Positions 1-12,400 of a stretch of DNA of 64,000 nucleotides are shown in pieces; the first letter of the stretch is position 1, and each line of letters opens with the position of its first letter. The translations under genes were made by a program, and so were the position numbers. Where the stretch lies: assembly GCA_944990035.1 (NCBI GenBank), contig CALYLX010000093.1, positions 62,001 to 126,000 of the forward strand. Reading direction: 5' to 3'. Below the pieces are notes generated by a model. It was not told where the DNA came from. It did not search any database and saw only the letters and a program-made list of their open reading frames with translations. Origin of the DNA: Clitopilus passeckerianus. Taxonomy: Eukaryota; Basidiomycota; Agaricomycetes; Agaricales; Entolomataceae.

Positions 1-601
1 ACCGCGTCGGCTTCTTCCCCAGGCACATACCCTTCGTCTTTTCTCCACTGATTTCCATCCCATTCGCGTCGCACCACTCCTTCACCATATCCAGTTTCCT
101 TTGCAGCTCTCCCTTTGAGGTGGACATAAGTAGCAGGTCATCGGCTTGCTCGAGATGTGACACGCTCTTTCCGGCCACCTCCACGCCACCAGGCATGTTG
201 GGTATGTCTAGGTCCGAGAAGTACACGTTCCAGAACCCAGGCGACGTATTATCTCCTGTCAGCAGGCCCCCCTAGGACTTGAACGCTTGTGACGTACTGC
301 CCGCCTGTGTCACCACATATTCAACCATCTCCGCATACAGCCTCCTTATCCTGTTGAACACCTTCCCTCTGGTCTTCCGTTCATACAGCTTCACCCACAG
401 CATCGGCCAACTCGTCGTCGGGAACGCATTTCGCAGGTCGACAAACGCTACCCACAAGTTCTTCTGACCCTGCTCCTTGGCATTCTGAGGTGTTGCTTTG
501 TACATACACGGGGCACACCGGGCCGATCTCTTATTACCGTCACGTTCATGCCATCGACCTCCCTCAAACGACCTGATTCGCCTGACTCGTACGCTGTGCA
601 T
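1..601 (-). pseudogene. LINE-type (non-LTR) reverse transcriptase fragment
   Basis: On the minus strand this encodes part of a non-LTR retrotransposon reverse transcriptase. The segment NLWVAFVDLRNAFPTTSW is the RT palm region carrying the first catalytic Asp (motif A). Further on come LLTGDNTSPGFWNVYFSDLD (motif B-like) and the HLEQADDLLLMS block, the QADD form of the YxDD catalytic box. The protein is cut by the window edge on its C-terminal side. One in-frame TAG at 272-274 sits between FKS and GGLLTGD, and the frame is otherwise open on both sides, so this looks like a point nonsense mutation. Upstream of about 540 the sequence no longer resembles the family, suggesting 5' truncation. No endonuclease domain or poly-A tail is visible here. 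The copy is dead unless the TAG is a sequencing error. Confidence 0.8.
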
Positions 602-1925
602 CAGCTGGCCTTGCTCCTATAACGATACGAACTACAAGTTGCATTTTTTGCAATACCGAGTACTGGATGCAATCGAACGCTTGGAACACTGCTTGACGAC
701 ACTTGGCTAACGCTTGGCCACCGATCGGATGGGTTAACAGGCCTCATTTGGGACGAGATGGAGGACTTGAAGGACGACATAAAGGAAAAAATGGGTGAAG
801 GCGCGCATATAGTCGTTATTATGACCTTCTCACCGAAGTTCGTGCTGGAAATGTTATAGATCCCCTTCACCACCAAGCTATCAAACGCCAGCGAACTACT
901 AGCAATGCAAGCGGCTCTCACTCTTAGTCCCAACGAACACGCCGCTGTGGATATTCCGGCACAGTCAAGAACCTGAAGGGCTCCCGCTTATTATTCAGCA
1001 GCTCAGAGTCATCGGAAGGTACGGTTCGTTACTGGCGAACCTCTCGTTCCCTCCAACAGATGACTGTATCACGCTGCCCTCCACCTTGGACACGGAAGCC
1101 AAGCCCCGGATGCCAGTGTCTGCCTCTCACAGCGGCTCTGCCACGGAACTCGAGTCTGATGAATCTGATCATTTAAAGATGCCTTGCTATCGTCGTTGTA
1201 CAATACATACTCGGCTCAACTGACACTGGAATGTCCCATGTTATTTTACTAGGGACAGTCGGATACGGTGTAATGCATATGTGTTGTAATAAACTCCTCG
1301 GTCCCAAAATACTTACGCGCAAGCATTCACGGAAAGAGCCAAATCCAACCGGAGCCTCGTCTCTATCGGGTTCATCCTCGAGTTCGGGGTCAAATTCTGC
1401 ATCACCCTTTCCCTCATCATAATTCCTATCCTCCTCTTCATCCTCTGGCGGGTTCTCGTGTCCTCCAGAGGTACCTTCTGAACTTCTTCCTCGCTTGTGG
1501 AATCATCAGTGGACGGAGCTACGTCTGATCTCCTACCTCCTCCGCTGGATCAAGAATTATAGTGCCAAATCATGGCATGTGTTAGGTACACGATTCCTGA
1601 TGAGACCTTGACACAGACAATAATGTGGAAGGCCAGGGGCAGATGAGTTGTATCAAAGGTACAGGAGGTGGGCGCAGGTGATGCCAGTCACAACTTGAAG
1701 CGAGGCGGCATTACGACTTTGACACACCCACTTCTTACAATTCTTGGGACGTATTATAATTCCGGTACATTGACTGTAGTGTACAAATCATTTCATGGCA
1801 CTCACAGTGTCTTCCATGTTCAAGATACGAAGTGTACCCAAAAGAGATTGTCAAGAGATATGAAGTAGTTAGCTATTCGAACACGTGTTTGGTGGCAAAA
1901 TGTGGGTTGAGAGAATAAATGGAGT
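602..1925. other. Intergenic, no gene recognised
   Basis: Between the LINE fragment and the 3' end of the NLR gene I see only short open frames on both strands without recognisable motifs, signal peptides or splice-supported continuity. The stretch may include further decayed transposon sequence, but nothing in it can be named. Confidence 0.5.
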
Positions 1926-4900
1926 TCAAGATTTTGGTTGGTAACAACGATGCCATTCAGGGCCAATCTGCGTATTGGTGAAATCAACAGAGGAAGCATT
2001 GCCGTGGGGTATAGTAAGGATGTTGGAAGAGTCAGGTAGCAGAGCGTCAGGAGGCACAAACATGAGGTACTGGTAGTCACAGTCGTCATAGTCAGAGTCC
2101 TTGTACTTGCAGTCCTCTTTGTGTGGGGAAAGAATCCACCCTGTGTACATTGGAGGGGAAGGGGGACACTTTGTCTGCTCTCGAAGGTAGTAGCCAGGTC
2201 GCGTATCCCACACCCGCACCGAATTGTCGTATGAGCCAGAGACAATGCGTGTACCATCAGTCGAGAATGCAACCGAGGAGACCCCGCTTGTGTGGCCCAC
2301 CAGCTCATTGACCTCCTTGCCCGTTGATACATCCCACACCCGCACCGAATTGTCGTATGAGCCAGAGACAATGCGTGTACCGTCAGTCGAGAATGCAACC
2401 GAGGAGACCTGGGCTGTGTGGCCCACCAGCTCATTGACCTCCTTGCCCGTTGATACATCCCACACCCGCACCGAATTGTCCCATGAGCCAGAGACAATGC
2501 GTGTACCATCAGTCGAGAATGCGACCGAGGAGACCCCGCCTGTGTGGCCCACCAGCTCATTGAGCTCCTTGCCCGTTGATACATCCCACACCCGCACCGA
2601 ATTGTCCCATGAGCCAGAGACAATGCGTGTACCATCAGTCGAGAATGCGACCGAGTGGACCCTGTCTGTGTGGCCCACCAGCTCATTGACCTCCTTGCCC
2701 GTTGATACATCCCACACCCGCACCGATTTGTCGTATGAGCCAGAGACAATGCGTGTACCATCAGTCGAGAATGCGACCGAGTGGACCTTGTCTGTGTGGC
2801 CCACCAGCTCATTGAGCTCCTTGCCCGTTGATACATCCCACACCCGCACCGAATTGTCGTATGAGCCAGAGACAATGCGTGTACCATCAGTCGAGAATGC
2901 GACCGAGGAGACCCCGCTTGTGTGGCCCACCAGCTCATTGAGCTCCTTGCCCGTTGATACATCCCACACCCGCACCGATTTGTCGTATGAGCCAGAGACA
3001 ATGCGTGTACCATCAGTCGAGAATGCGACCGAGGAGACATAGCCTGTGTGGCCCACCAGCTCATTGAGCTTCTTGCCCGTTGATACATCCCACACCCGCA
3101 CCGATTTGTCCCATGAGCCAGAGACAATGCGTGTACCATCAGTCGAGAATGCGACCGAGGAGACCTCGGCTTCCACCCTAATGGTTACCAATGATAACCC
3201 ACCGCCTCGTCTGGCATTTTTAAATGCTGGGATTCCGGGGAAATGGCCCCTCCACGTGCTACAGGGTTCCAAATCTCGTGGCCATGTTGACAGGGCAGAG
3301 ATGTAGAGGTGTGGGGTTGATGATGCAGCGAGACTTCCACTGAAGTAAACTGCAAAACTAGTGGCCTCGGCAAGTTGTGCACCTAACGCGGAGTCGGTCT
3401 ATGCAATTGTGTCAGGTCATCATGACATTTTCAGATAAAATGCGACTCACGCTTGTAACCCATTTGGCCGCGTTTCTAAGCATTCGATCACATAGACCAC
3501 TCAGTCCCAGGAGGTTCATAGCCTCTATCCAGAATAGTGCGCGATCTTCAAGAAATTCTGACAAGGTTTTATGTAGGGGACTCAAAGTTGCGGGCGGCGC
3601 GGCGGAGGAGAGCCTCAGGTGGAAGTCCCAGTTTCGGCATGAATAACTTAGTGTTGGAGTGATGTTGTCCCTGACGGCATCTGGAAGCGTATCGTTCTTG
3701 CAATCGAAAATGAATGAAGACTTGATGTTTGCAATATTGAAACGCAGCCCCTTCTCCATGACCCGGAAAGTAGAGTTCACAAGACGTTGATGATGCTCCT
3801 CCCAGTCGCACCAAAACTCTTTTGACCGATTCTGATCGAAGAGGAAGTCGGGGAAAGATTTATGGTACCATAAAACTTTGTTGTCGTCGTCGATATAGAG
3901 GACAGCATAAAGGCTTGTGGCAACCTGATTAGCAGCTTCGATGTCGGGCTCAGGTTGATCGGCATCGAGAAGATTAGCGACAACTGATGTGGTTGTACGC
4001 TCTGGGGTGCAGAGAAAGGTGTAGAGGATTCGGCGTCGGTGTATAAAAATGTCGCCTTCATGGCCATTAAAAGTGTCTGAAAGTATTTGGCGATAAAGAC
4101 GGTCAAGCAAGGCTGTCGCACCCGGTGATGTTTGTGAGGTAGCTGATGGCGTGTCGGAACTAGGGAGCAGCCTTTTCAAAAGCTTTGTCTGCTCGACCCT
4201 TGTGCACCTCTCCAAATGCTTTACGACAGTAGCGGCGTAGATGAATAAGCCGGCCGCCAACTCGACAAGTCTGTCCATGTCTGTGCTTTGTGCGAGGGAG
4301 GGAAGGCTATCAGTCAGGTACGTCCTGATGTCATCTTCGGCTTCCTTTAAAGGCACGTCCTGGAGACGGTATAATTCCTTGTGTGCAAAGGAACGCACAT
4401 AGGCTTCGAGATTGGGATCCGGCCGGCTAGTAGCGAAGAACTTGAGACCATCTAGGCGGTTTGCATCGATGGCACTGAAAAGGTCTCTCAAAAAATCGGA
4501 CCCTCCCGTTCCCTCAATCTCGTCGAGAGCGTCAATGACAATGAGGTATTGTGCTGGAAGTGTTGACGAATCTGCGAGCCTATCTGTTTCTGATGCTTGC
4601 CAAGGTCCAATAAGCAGTCCATCGAGCTGAGCACGGACGTTCTGGTTGACAGTGTCAAACTTCCCGCAACGCAGCAGAGCGTCAGCAAAAGCCTTGCATT
4701 TAAGGGCGAGATGGTAGACAATCGTACGAATGATACGGGTGGCAAATCTGGTCTCCTCAAATTGCCGTGAGGAAAAGAAATTACCTCCCAAGACGATAGT
4801 GTCCTCGGGTCTGGCCAACTCAAAGCGGCGAGCAATGGTATACGCGATGGTGGTCTTTCCCGAACCAGCAGGACCGAATAGCCAGTAGACGGTTGCTGGA

Positions 4901-6037
4901 GGCGGCTCCGACGGCTCCGTCGCCCAACTAACGATGTTGTCCAGCAGGCGTTTACGCGTACCCCTTGTGCAGACTGTACGTCGCAGCACCTCCCTCTTTT
5001 CACCTTCTAAATGATATTTGTAGTCGGCGAGATTGGAGGGTTGAAGGTAATTTAGGAGGGACCTCTTCGCAATAATTAGTGGTAGATAAAAGTTCACAGG
5101 TGACGGTTACGCACCCCTTCAAGCTCCTGTATTACGTGGCTGGTTTTGAAGATTTGGATATTGGTTTCAAGCTAAACAGAGAGGTCGATTGGAATACGGC
5201 ATACAAATAAATGTAGTACTCACCTCGAACTGTATCCTCGCGTTATTGACACGCTCGAAGATCTCTGCGATCCGTGATTTCTCATCTTCATAGTCAACGA
5301 TCTTCCTTCCGATACACTCCTTGCTGAGGTCGCCTAATTTTGCCAATTCTTTTTGTAGGGCCCTGATCGATCATATACCTCACATTTTCTTTCGCCGAGA
5401 AAGAAGGAACGTACGTTTCCAACCGCTCGATGCATTGTCTTTCTTTCACACTGTTCACCTGCCAATTCTCCAGCTCTTTCGCCAGAGTAGCCAACAGTTC
5501 TCCCGTTGATGCTATCTTTCGGTCGACCGCGTCCATATTGTCTCCCACAGCCTGGGATAATGGTCAATTAGCCTTCAATAATATAGAGAACGACGACGAA
5601 CCTTCTTGATCTCGATGATGACCTTGGCAAGACCAGCTGCCATCTTGACAGGATTCCCATCTACGATCTCCGGCAGCTTCTTCAATAGCGTCTCGATGAA
5701 CCTTCCTGTGATCTTCAGAACAGCGATCGATGGATCTAAGAAGCGGTTATCCATTGAGGTCATACCTAGGTGACGATAGTTTACGTACTCATAGGGCTTT
5801 CTGAGGTTGGATTATGGACTGAAGCTGGTGGGAGTGGCGAACTTGGCCGAGTAGGTGCATTCCCGGATTTTCTGACGCTGTTCGTTCTGGAAGAACCTTG
5901 CTGATCCTTTTCTGATGACGCATTAGGAGGGAAGGCAGACCCGATGGTCTATGAGGCTTACTCGAGAAACGGGGAAAAACCTTCTGGAACCAAACTTTCT
6001 TCTTCTTATCAGACGGGTGTTCGTTATCCATGTTCAT
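1926..6037 (-). CDS. NACHT-WD40 NLR (STAND NTPase) with near-identical WD repeats
   Basis: This is a fungal NOD-like receptor of the HET-E/NWD architecture, a family acting in non-self recognition and regulated cell death. Coding starts near 6037 (MNMDNEHPSDKK) and ends at TGA 1926-1928. A Ser/Pro-rich N-terminus leads into a helical segment (about 5700-5115), then the NACHT domain with Walker A GPAGSGKTTIAYT and Walker B LIVIDALDEIEG, a linker containing STPHLYISALSTWPRDLEP, and about eight 42-residue WD40 repeats (about 3170-2190). Deduced introns include 5321-5400 region (52 bp), two flanking a short exon at about 5105-5165, and 3399-3450 (52 bp, branch site CTGAC), which joins the NACHT part to the WD part in frame. 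The first one or two exon joins (5760-6000) are less certain. The repeat block is so conserved that the opposite strand is also open; that is a shadow. The gene looks intact. Confidence 0.88.
2190..3170 (-). repeat. Eight tandem 126-bp WD40-repeat units
   Basis: The WD40 part of the NLR consists of tandem 126-bp units (42 aa each) that are almost identical in DNA, each reading SVAFSTDGTRIVSGS then a short variable stretch, SVRVWDVSTGK and NELVGHT. Variation is confined to a few positions: W or Y and K or N just after GSxD, K/E and L/V before NELVG, and the two residues after VGHT (GY, SG, DK, DR, GG, AQ, SG). The last unit is degenerate (SVRVWDTRPGYY). Such high internal conservation implies recent unit exchange. 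Confidence 0.93.
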
Positions 6038-7721
6038 GGGAGGGAAAGAGCGAGGGTCGTGTATGACATTGGCTAGTTCTCTCACGGATTCCCTGGGGTC
6101 TGTTGACCTGGTGGCCCGCATCCCAGCCTCGGCACAGCGTTACATAAGCGCGGCAGCGTCCAAACCTATCTCGATTGGCCATTCTCCTCTACGTTCTGCA
6201 GCTCCGTCGTTTCATTCTGAGCTCGAAAACTCACACGGTCACAACTACTTTGGCTGGCGGCGGTCACAGCTTTTGGCTCGGCTCCCCAGGGCTCCCCGCC
6301 CTTTCCCTGTGTGTGCCGCACATTGCTGGTCGATGTTTAAATCATGATACCTGCAGTTCATCGTTAAAGGTTTCTTCAACGGTGTATGTCATGCATGTTT
6401 AGCTCCTCAATGTTATCTTATTGCTTCCTAACATGTATAACGCCAAGGATAATACGTATATACACGTAGAAAGTTTCCCTGACACAATTTCCCCATCCTC
6501 ACGTTTCAAACCCCGCTCGATGTGGGCGAAGTAGGGCTCAATTTTCGAACATTTTACGCGTCCACGAAGCGTGTTAAATGCATTGATTTGGGCTTATCAA
6601 TAAATAAACTTTAAGTGTGCCCCAACGAACTGACTTAATCTTGGTTTATTCGTTATCAATGTTTCGAAGTCCGCTTACATCGCCTTGCCGCTGAATGACC
6701 AACCCTGGATTTCGATTGCGTTTCCATGCATTTCAGGCCGGGAAGTTAGATTGTATATAAGATCTTTTCAGTCAGTTTCCTTGCATATAAATGTAGGAGA
6801 GTCAATAATGGTAGTCATTTAGAGCGCTTTTATCATATTTCCATCCAAAAGCTCACGAGGAGAATACGATATTCTATGTATTGAAGCATGTATCTATGCA
6901 GCGGTCAATAAAAGACGAGGATTTGCGCTTGGATGTAGTCAAAATTGATATTGCCGCAGCGAGCAATACTCTACATTGAATCCAATAGAATATGACTCAG
7001 AACGTACGTGACATTGACCGCTTTGACAACGTATGGTACACTGGAGATGGTGATTGTCCTATTCACTGGTAATCTGGGGAGGGTATATCTATGCTTACCC
7101 TGGCTTTACCTTATCGATTGGGAAGGCTGTCTGTAGATGACCAATTGCGGGGTCGACATTCGTAACGGGAATGGACTTTAAATTGAACCGATCCTCGTGC
7201 CCATGAGGAAGAATGTGAAACTCGGATAATCGCTAGGCGCCGTAATCTAGCTTATCGTGGTTGGCTGGCCAATGACTAGACTTGAAAGTACGTTGACCTT
7301 AAGGGCTCATGCAAGGGCAGGGGCGGCTAAACGAAGACTTTGTGGGTCGGTCAACTTGGATTTCTTGAACTTCTGGATGAGATAAACTACGTACGATGAA
7401 ACGCGCATTTCCCCAAGAGTTCGCTTGAGAAAGACTCCATTCAGTCAGCCATCTATACCCCAGTTTTTCCGAAGTTTACTGACCCCTCAATTTCAGAAGA
7501 ATAGCGCTTCCGCAAACAAACGAAGTGGCCCGGGTGTCAAGCTTTCAAGACCTGAGTTGATTGATCAAGAACTTGCCTCCATAGAACTGATTGGTAGCTC
7601 CGATGAAGACAACACCCTAAGCCTAACTAACAGCGATGACAGATACTACTGTAGTAGATGATAGGCAAACCTTCGCAAAACATTTACTAGTACTCATCCC
7701 TGGCAGCACAACTACATTCCT
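6038..7721. other. Intergenic region, nothing recognised
   Basis: This 1.7 kb stretch holds the 5' flank of the NLR gene and AT-richer sequence with many stops in all frames. A 78-codon open frame at 7425-7661 (plus) has no recognisable feature. No repeats or RNA genes were seen. Confidence 0.5.
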
Positions 7722-8890
7722 TCAATCAAACCAAACTCCACCATTGGCCGATATCGTTTGACCTGGACATTGCATGTTGAAGTTAAGAGCTGGCTTTAAT
7801 TCGGAAGAGCGAAGAAAAATACCAGTAATAAACTCGCTATCGGGGGAGGCTAGGAACGATACTAGCTTTGCAATATCTTCTGGCTGACCGATGGGAGCAT
7901 CAGGTAACTGAAGGGCTCGTAACGTAGCCGCGCAACGTCCTCCAAGCTCCGCATCGAGTGGGTTTGTAGCTATTAGGAGTATTGTTAGTTTCTAACGCAT
8001 ATTTCTGTAAGCTGAGTAAAGGAAAACTCGCTCATGGGTGTTTCAATCATGCCCGGAGCGTAAGCATTCACAGTGATCTTATGTTTTGCCAGTTCAAGAG
8101 CTGTTTGGAATATCAAAATGGATGTTAAAAGCAAAAAGGTCCAAGATCTGCATACCTGCGGTCTGTGTCATAGATCGTACTGCTGCCTTTGACATGCAGT
8201 AAGGTCCCAAACCGGCAAAGCCTGCATGGATATTGAATACGTATGAGAGAGAGAGTTAACAGGCTTCAAACCTCGCTTTCCGCAAACCGAAGATGCCCCT
8301 GCATTGCAGCGAGTGATTAGCTTCCTCACCTAGAGAAAATTCTGCGTTAGGTTCTTACCGATAATGCGCCCTCCGGTGCCTTGCTCGATCATTTGTTGTG
8401 CAGCATATTTGTAACAGAGTATCACTCCAACCACGTTCACGTTGTAGACAGTTTCCCAAAGGAACAACTCAGCTAATTAATGGCTGGCGTCAGCACCAAA
8501 GCTGTGGTTAAACAGTTAAGCTACGAACTCTCGGCAAAAGGTTTGGAACTCCCGGAGATCCCAGCATTGGCTACCATCTGTAGAGAGGCTTTTATGAACT
8601 TGTTCGACGTGATTCGGCGAGACACAGAGACCTACAACGTCAAGTCCTCCTAGTTCATCCACTGTCCGCTCCACCAATGACTCGACTTCGTCCTCTTTTG
8701 TCACGTCGCAAGCGATAGAAAGCCCTCTCCGGCCAAGTTTCTTGACCTCCTCGACCACTTCGTCGAGCCCGTCGGTTTTAGCGACAAGATCCGCGACCGT
8801 AATATCAAACCCGTCAGCAGCCAACTTCAACGCGATGGCACGGCCGATGCCTTGTGCTCCCCCGGTTATGATAGCAACTGGAGTGGACAT
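7722..8890 (-). CDS. Short-chain dehydrogenase/reductase (acetoin/diacetyl reductase-like)
   Basis: NAD(P)-dependent oxidoreductase of the classical SDR family. The N-terminal Rossmann glycine motif is TGGAQGIG, followed by the VADL region that sets cofactor choice, the CDVT motif, the NAG motif (VMVANAGISGSS), the catalytic YxxxK as GPYCMSKAAVRS, and the YAPGMIETPM loop. The C-terminus is GQTISANGGVWFD, ending in TGA 7722-7724. Frame continuity needs about six short introns, with donors such as GTAGGT, GTAAGA and GTATGC; all motifs survive splicing, so the gene appears functional. The length (about 255-265 aa) is normal for the family. Resemblance to (S)-acetoin-forming diacetyl reductases rests on the GFAGLGPYCMSKAAVRS stretch; the substrate cannot be fixed from sequence. 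It lies just downstream of CFT1 on the same strand. Confidence 0.85.
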
Positions 8891-9462
8891 AGGGGAAAAG
8901 TGTTCAATTCAAGTTCTTGACTGCGATACGCCCCTTTGGGGTATATATAGTCAAGCTGATCTTCAATCCTGGTTATCCTTCGGGGATTGCGCCTGGAGCT
9001 ATCGCTGTTCACGTGTAGGTTCTTCTCTTGAATCAATCAGATTTACCCAAGAACGGCTTCGAGAGGAGTCAATCAGGCTGACAATTGTGGCCACCAGACC
9101 TGGCCTCATGCCGCAGCAGTATGGGTGGTGTATGATTTTAGCCGCATCAAAGAGAAGAAGGCTGGCCAACTGTCTAACAAATCGGAACGATGAACTACTT
9201 CAGCCTAGCACGTACCCATGTAGATTTGAAAGAGTGGAGCTCGCAGAGGCAAACTGAGTTCTGTACTGTACAGGAGGTTTGAGCCACTGAGGTCATCAAG
9301 GTGGTGAAGAATACGGCATTTGTGTTCTAAAGATAAACCATACCATCTGAGAACGCTGCCGAGCTCGCATCAGTCAAGAACCTAAACTAGAGTATTATTA
9401 GAGTGGCACCTAGCAAATACAATACATCAGAGCGTAGTCGTAGCATTGCCATACTGTAAATT
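8891..9462. other. Intergenic: CFT1 3' flank and SDR promoter
   Basis: This holds the downstream flank of CFT1 and the upstream region of the SDR gene, both on the minus strand. Apart from the TATA box listed separately, and a CCCCTTTGGGG palindrome next to it, I see no feature. Confidence 0.6.
8942..8949 (-). promoter_or_regulatory. TATA box of the SDR gene
   Basis: TATATATA lies about 50 bp upstream of the SDR start codon, with a CCCCTTTGGGG palindrome directly upstream of it. The palindrome contains CCCCT, the core of fungal stress-response elements, so stress regulation is possible but is only an inference. Confidence 0.5.
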
Positions 9463-12400
9463 CTACCACGCGCCACCCAAGGCTATCCAGTCCTTGAGTA
9501 TCATGGATCTGTCAGTTCCGATTTGTCTAGTGAATTCATCCTGGCGAGGAATCGGGAGTGACTCGAAATGTGACAACAGGTTCCCATCGAGAATTCCTTT
9601 TGATAACGGCTTCGAAACCAGGTCGTTGCGTACAATGCTGGAAGACGGTGTGTAAGACGGTGTGTAAGGTTCGGTCTACTGCAATATTAAGCAGTACTTA
9701 CCGGAATGCCCTCGGATTAAGCCCAGCTACGTGCTGGATATTCCGAATGAGCTGGCCCTGAAGTAGCTGCAAGCGCTTGAAGGGACTCTCTTCCATTGGT
9801 GCAAGAGTTGCAAGTGAACCATCAGTTGAGCCTAGAGAGGTCTGAGCAATCTAGAGAACAATTGAAAGGGAGGCCAACCTACCAGTCAAAAGCTTGGCTT
9901 GAGGTATCATCGAATCATCTGATCCACGGTGAGCAATTGTAACGGACGAGGTGTACGGCGATTGAGTCTGGAACTCTGTACGGAGCAACAAGTGACGACC
10001 ATCTCGGGAGTCAGGATCTGGCAAGGAAATGAGCAAATGAACGGGTACAAGAAATTGCTATCGTACCGTGAGGGCTGTACTCATAGAGCCGAATAATTCC
10101 TTCCTCGTCACCGCTCGCTATAGCCAGCTGCCCATTGGTGAAGAAAAAGTCGGCTGAGGTGACGCAAACGTGATTGATGTCCTTTGCAAGGAGCACCATT
10201 TTATATGGATCTTCCTGGAAGTGTGTCAGTGAGGAACCTGGATAAAGTCCAGCGCAACTCACCTGGAATGCAACAAACATGACACTCTTCACGGCGTCTC
10301 CCACTAACAGCAAGTTCTTCAAGGTTTTGAGTGAAGTCACGTAAACGCCGACGTCAATGAACGCAACACCAACGAGGCGTTCATCAGAATCAAACGCCCG
10401 GACAAAGACCTGGTGCTTAAACTTAGCTCAGGAAGCAGATAAAAAGAAAAAGGGGCAAACCTTCTGCCCCATGGACGACACAAGGTAACCGTCGAATCCG
10501 CAGACAGCTGTGACGGGTCCTTTGGCTTCATCTCGGCAGCGCAAGCGAAGTTTGTACCACCGGTTCACGGGGGCGGTAAGGTCAGGAACGACCTCGACAA
10601 TCTCAAATATATAGGCCTGGAGAAGGGGGTTAAATTACAACTGCCTAAGTTTGGCGAAAGAGACCGACATACCGCGCCTTTGACTGCCAGGTCTTCACCT
10701 CGATCGATTGAAGTACCGACGGCAATGAAATCCTTGCTGCCTGACTCGGTGCTCGAGGTTTCGAGAGTGACAATGGCGATATCATTCACATATTCGTTTG
10801 TTGCAAACTCAAACCTTGAAGAGAAGAAAGTCAATATCGACGTTCCATAATAAAGGATCCCACTTACCCATCCATTGTGATCCACGTGTCGGGAGCAATA
10901 AGCTCAAGTGTAGAGCAGTCGCAGAGAGGGTCACCAACATTGGCCGCTTCAGAACTAGGGGTCAAACGACGAAGAGCCATCATGCTTCTAAAGACTCACC
11001 ATCGGGCTCCCACACACGATTCCCATCCTCGTCGTAGGACGCAAAACGAGCTTGCAGCGATGAAGCTGCCACGACAAGCATAGTTGACGGGTCGAAGATC
11101 ACATTGGAATACGATCTCCCCCGGGGTACAGATCGCAGAGGCAGCGGGCCACCAAGTGTCAGGTCAGGGATCCATTCCAGAAGACTCGGCCCCTATATCA
11201 TAATTAACATTGACATGTAAATGACTGAAACTGCGGGCATACCTCATCAGAATTGACCAAGAAGTCCCCTTTACAGTCCCACAAGGAACACGATGTAAAC
11301 GCGTGCACGACATTATGCCCAGAGGGATAAAGTCGAGCTCCTCCTTTGTCGGTACCTATGATCCAGCTCGGGCGATCACCGGTAAAGAACACTCCATTAT
11401 ATGTTACCCCAACAGCTGGAGAGGTGGTAAATGGAATGAACATGCGTAAAACACGTTTTTGCTCCGCAATGATGCTCTTCTCGGTTTCCTCCGAGCGTTG
11501 GATTTCAAAGGCCTTGGATAGTATCTTCACAAATTTAATATCCAGTGTGGACGCGCGAGGTGTCGCTGGAGGACCGTCACTTCCTTGGCCGCCGGCAAGC
11601 ATTTGGTAAACAGCCAATTGCCCTGATCGAAGGAAAACCTGCAGTTAGTTAGTTTGAGGCACATGAAATAGAATTAAGTCGAATTAAACATACAAATAAG
11701 TGGGGTTGAGGAGATGATTCGCCGAGGGGTGCAAGTAGCACCTGCTCTGCGTCCAGGTTCTGAGGGCTTCTCGGAGGGTCTTGAGGCAACGACAATGCAG
11801 GAGGATCTTGGGAGTCGACCAGAACATTTTGAAGCTCAGGAAGCATGGAACTCGAGAATGCCAATGCCAATTTCGGCAAGTTCCAGATCTAAGGCTCCTA
11901 TTCAGCATGCGCACCGGGAGATAACAAAGGATACCAACCTCCATAACTCCCTGGGGACGGACGAGTAAGAGAACTTGCATGTTATTGCCAGAAGCAATGG
12001 ATTGGATAGTGGATGTGGCACCGCCACCGAGAGCAACTGCGGAATGAAGATTCTCTTGCAATATACCAGTTGAATCATGGTAGAAGCATCCGGTAAGGTA
12101 TCGTGAAGTCTGCAGAACGTCATCAGGAACTAGAAGTAGGTTGCACCAAGCATCACGGGGCATACCTTGTCGCCCATGGGAGACATGTCCTTGCGCCGAA
12201 TCTTCCCTCCTCGCTCGGTCTGTCCAATGAACAGACCGATGGTATCATCTTCTCGGAATATCAGGACGTATGGATCAGAGATACTACAGGCCCTAATCTT
12301 CGGTCGTGGAAGGTTCCCGTCCATATCTTTGATAATCTGACGTTCGGTGCCATCTAGCAAGGATTTTTAGCCAGTGCTCCCGCTTGGAAAGACAAACAAA

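Noticed and set aside
2224..3042. A 272-residue plus-strand open frame antisense to the NLR WD40 repeats, with its own internal repeats
   Set aside because: It arises because the 126-bp unit has no stop in this frame; the minus strand gives canonical WD40 units joined to a NACHT domain.
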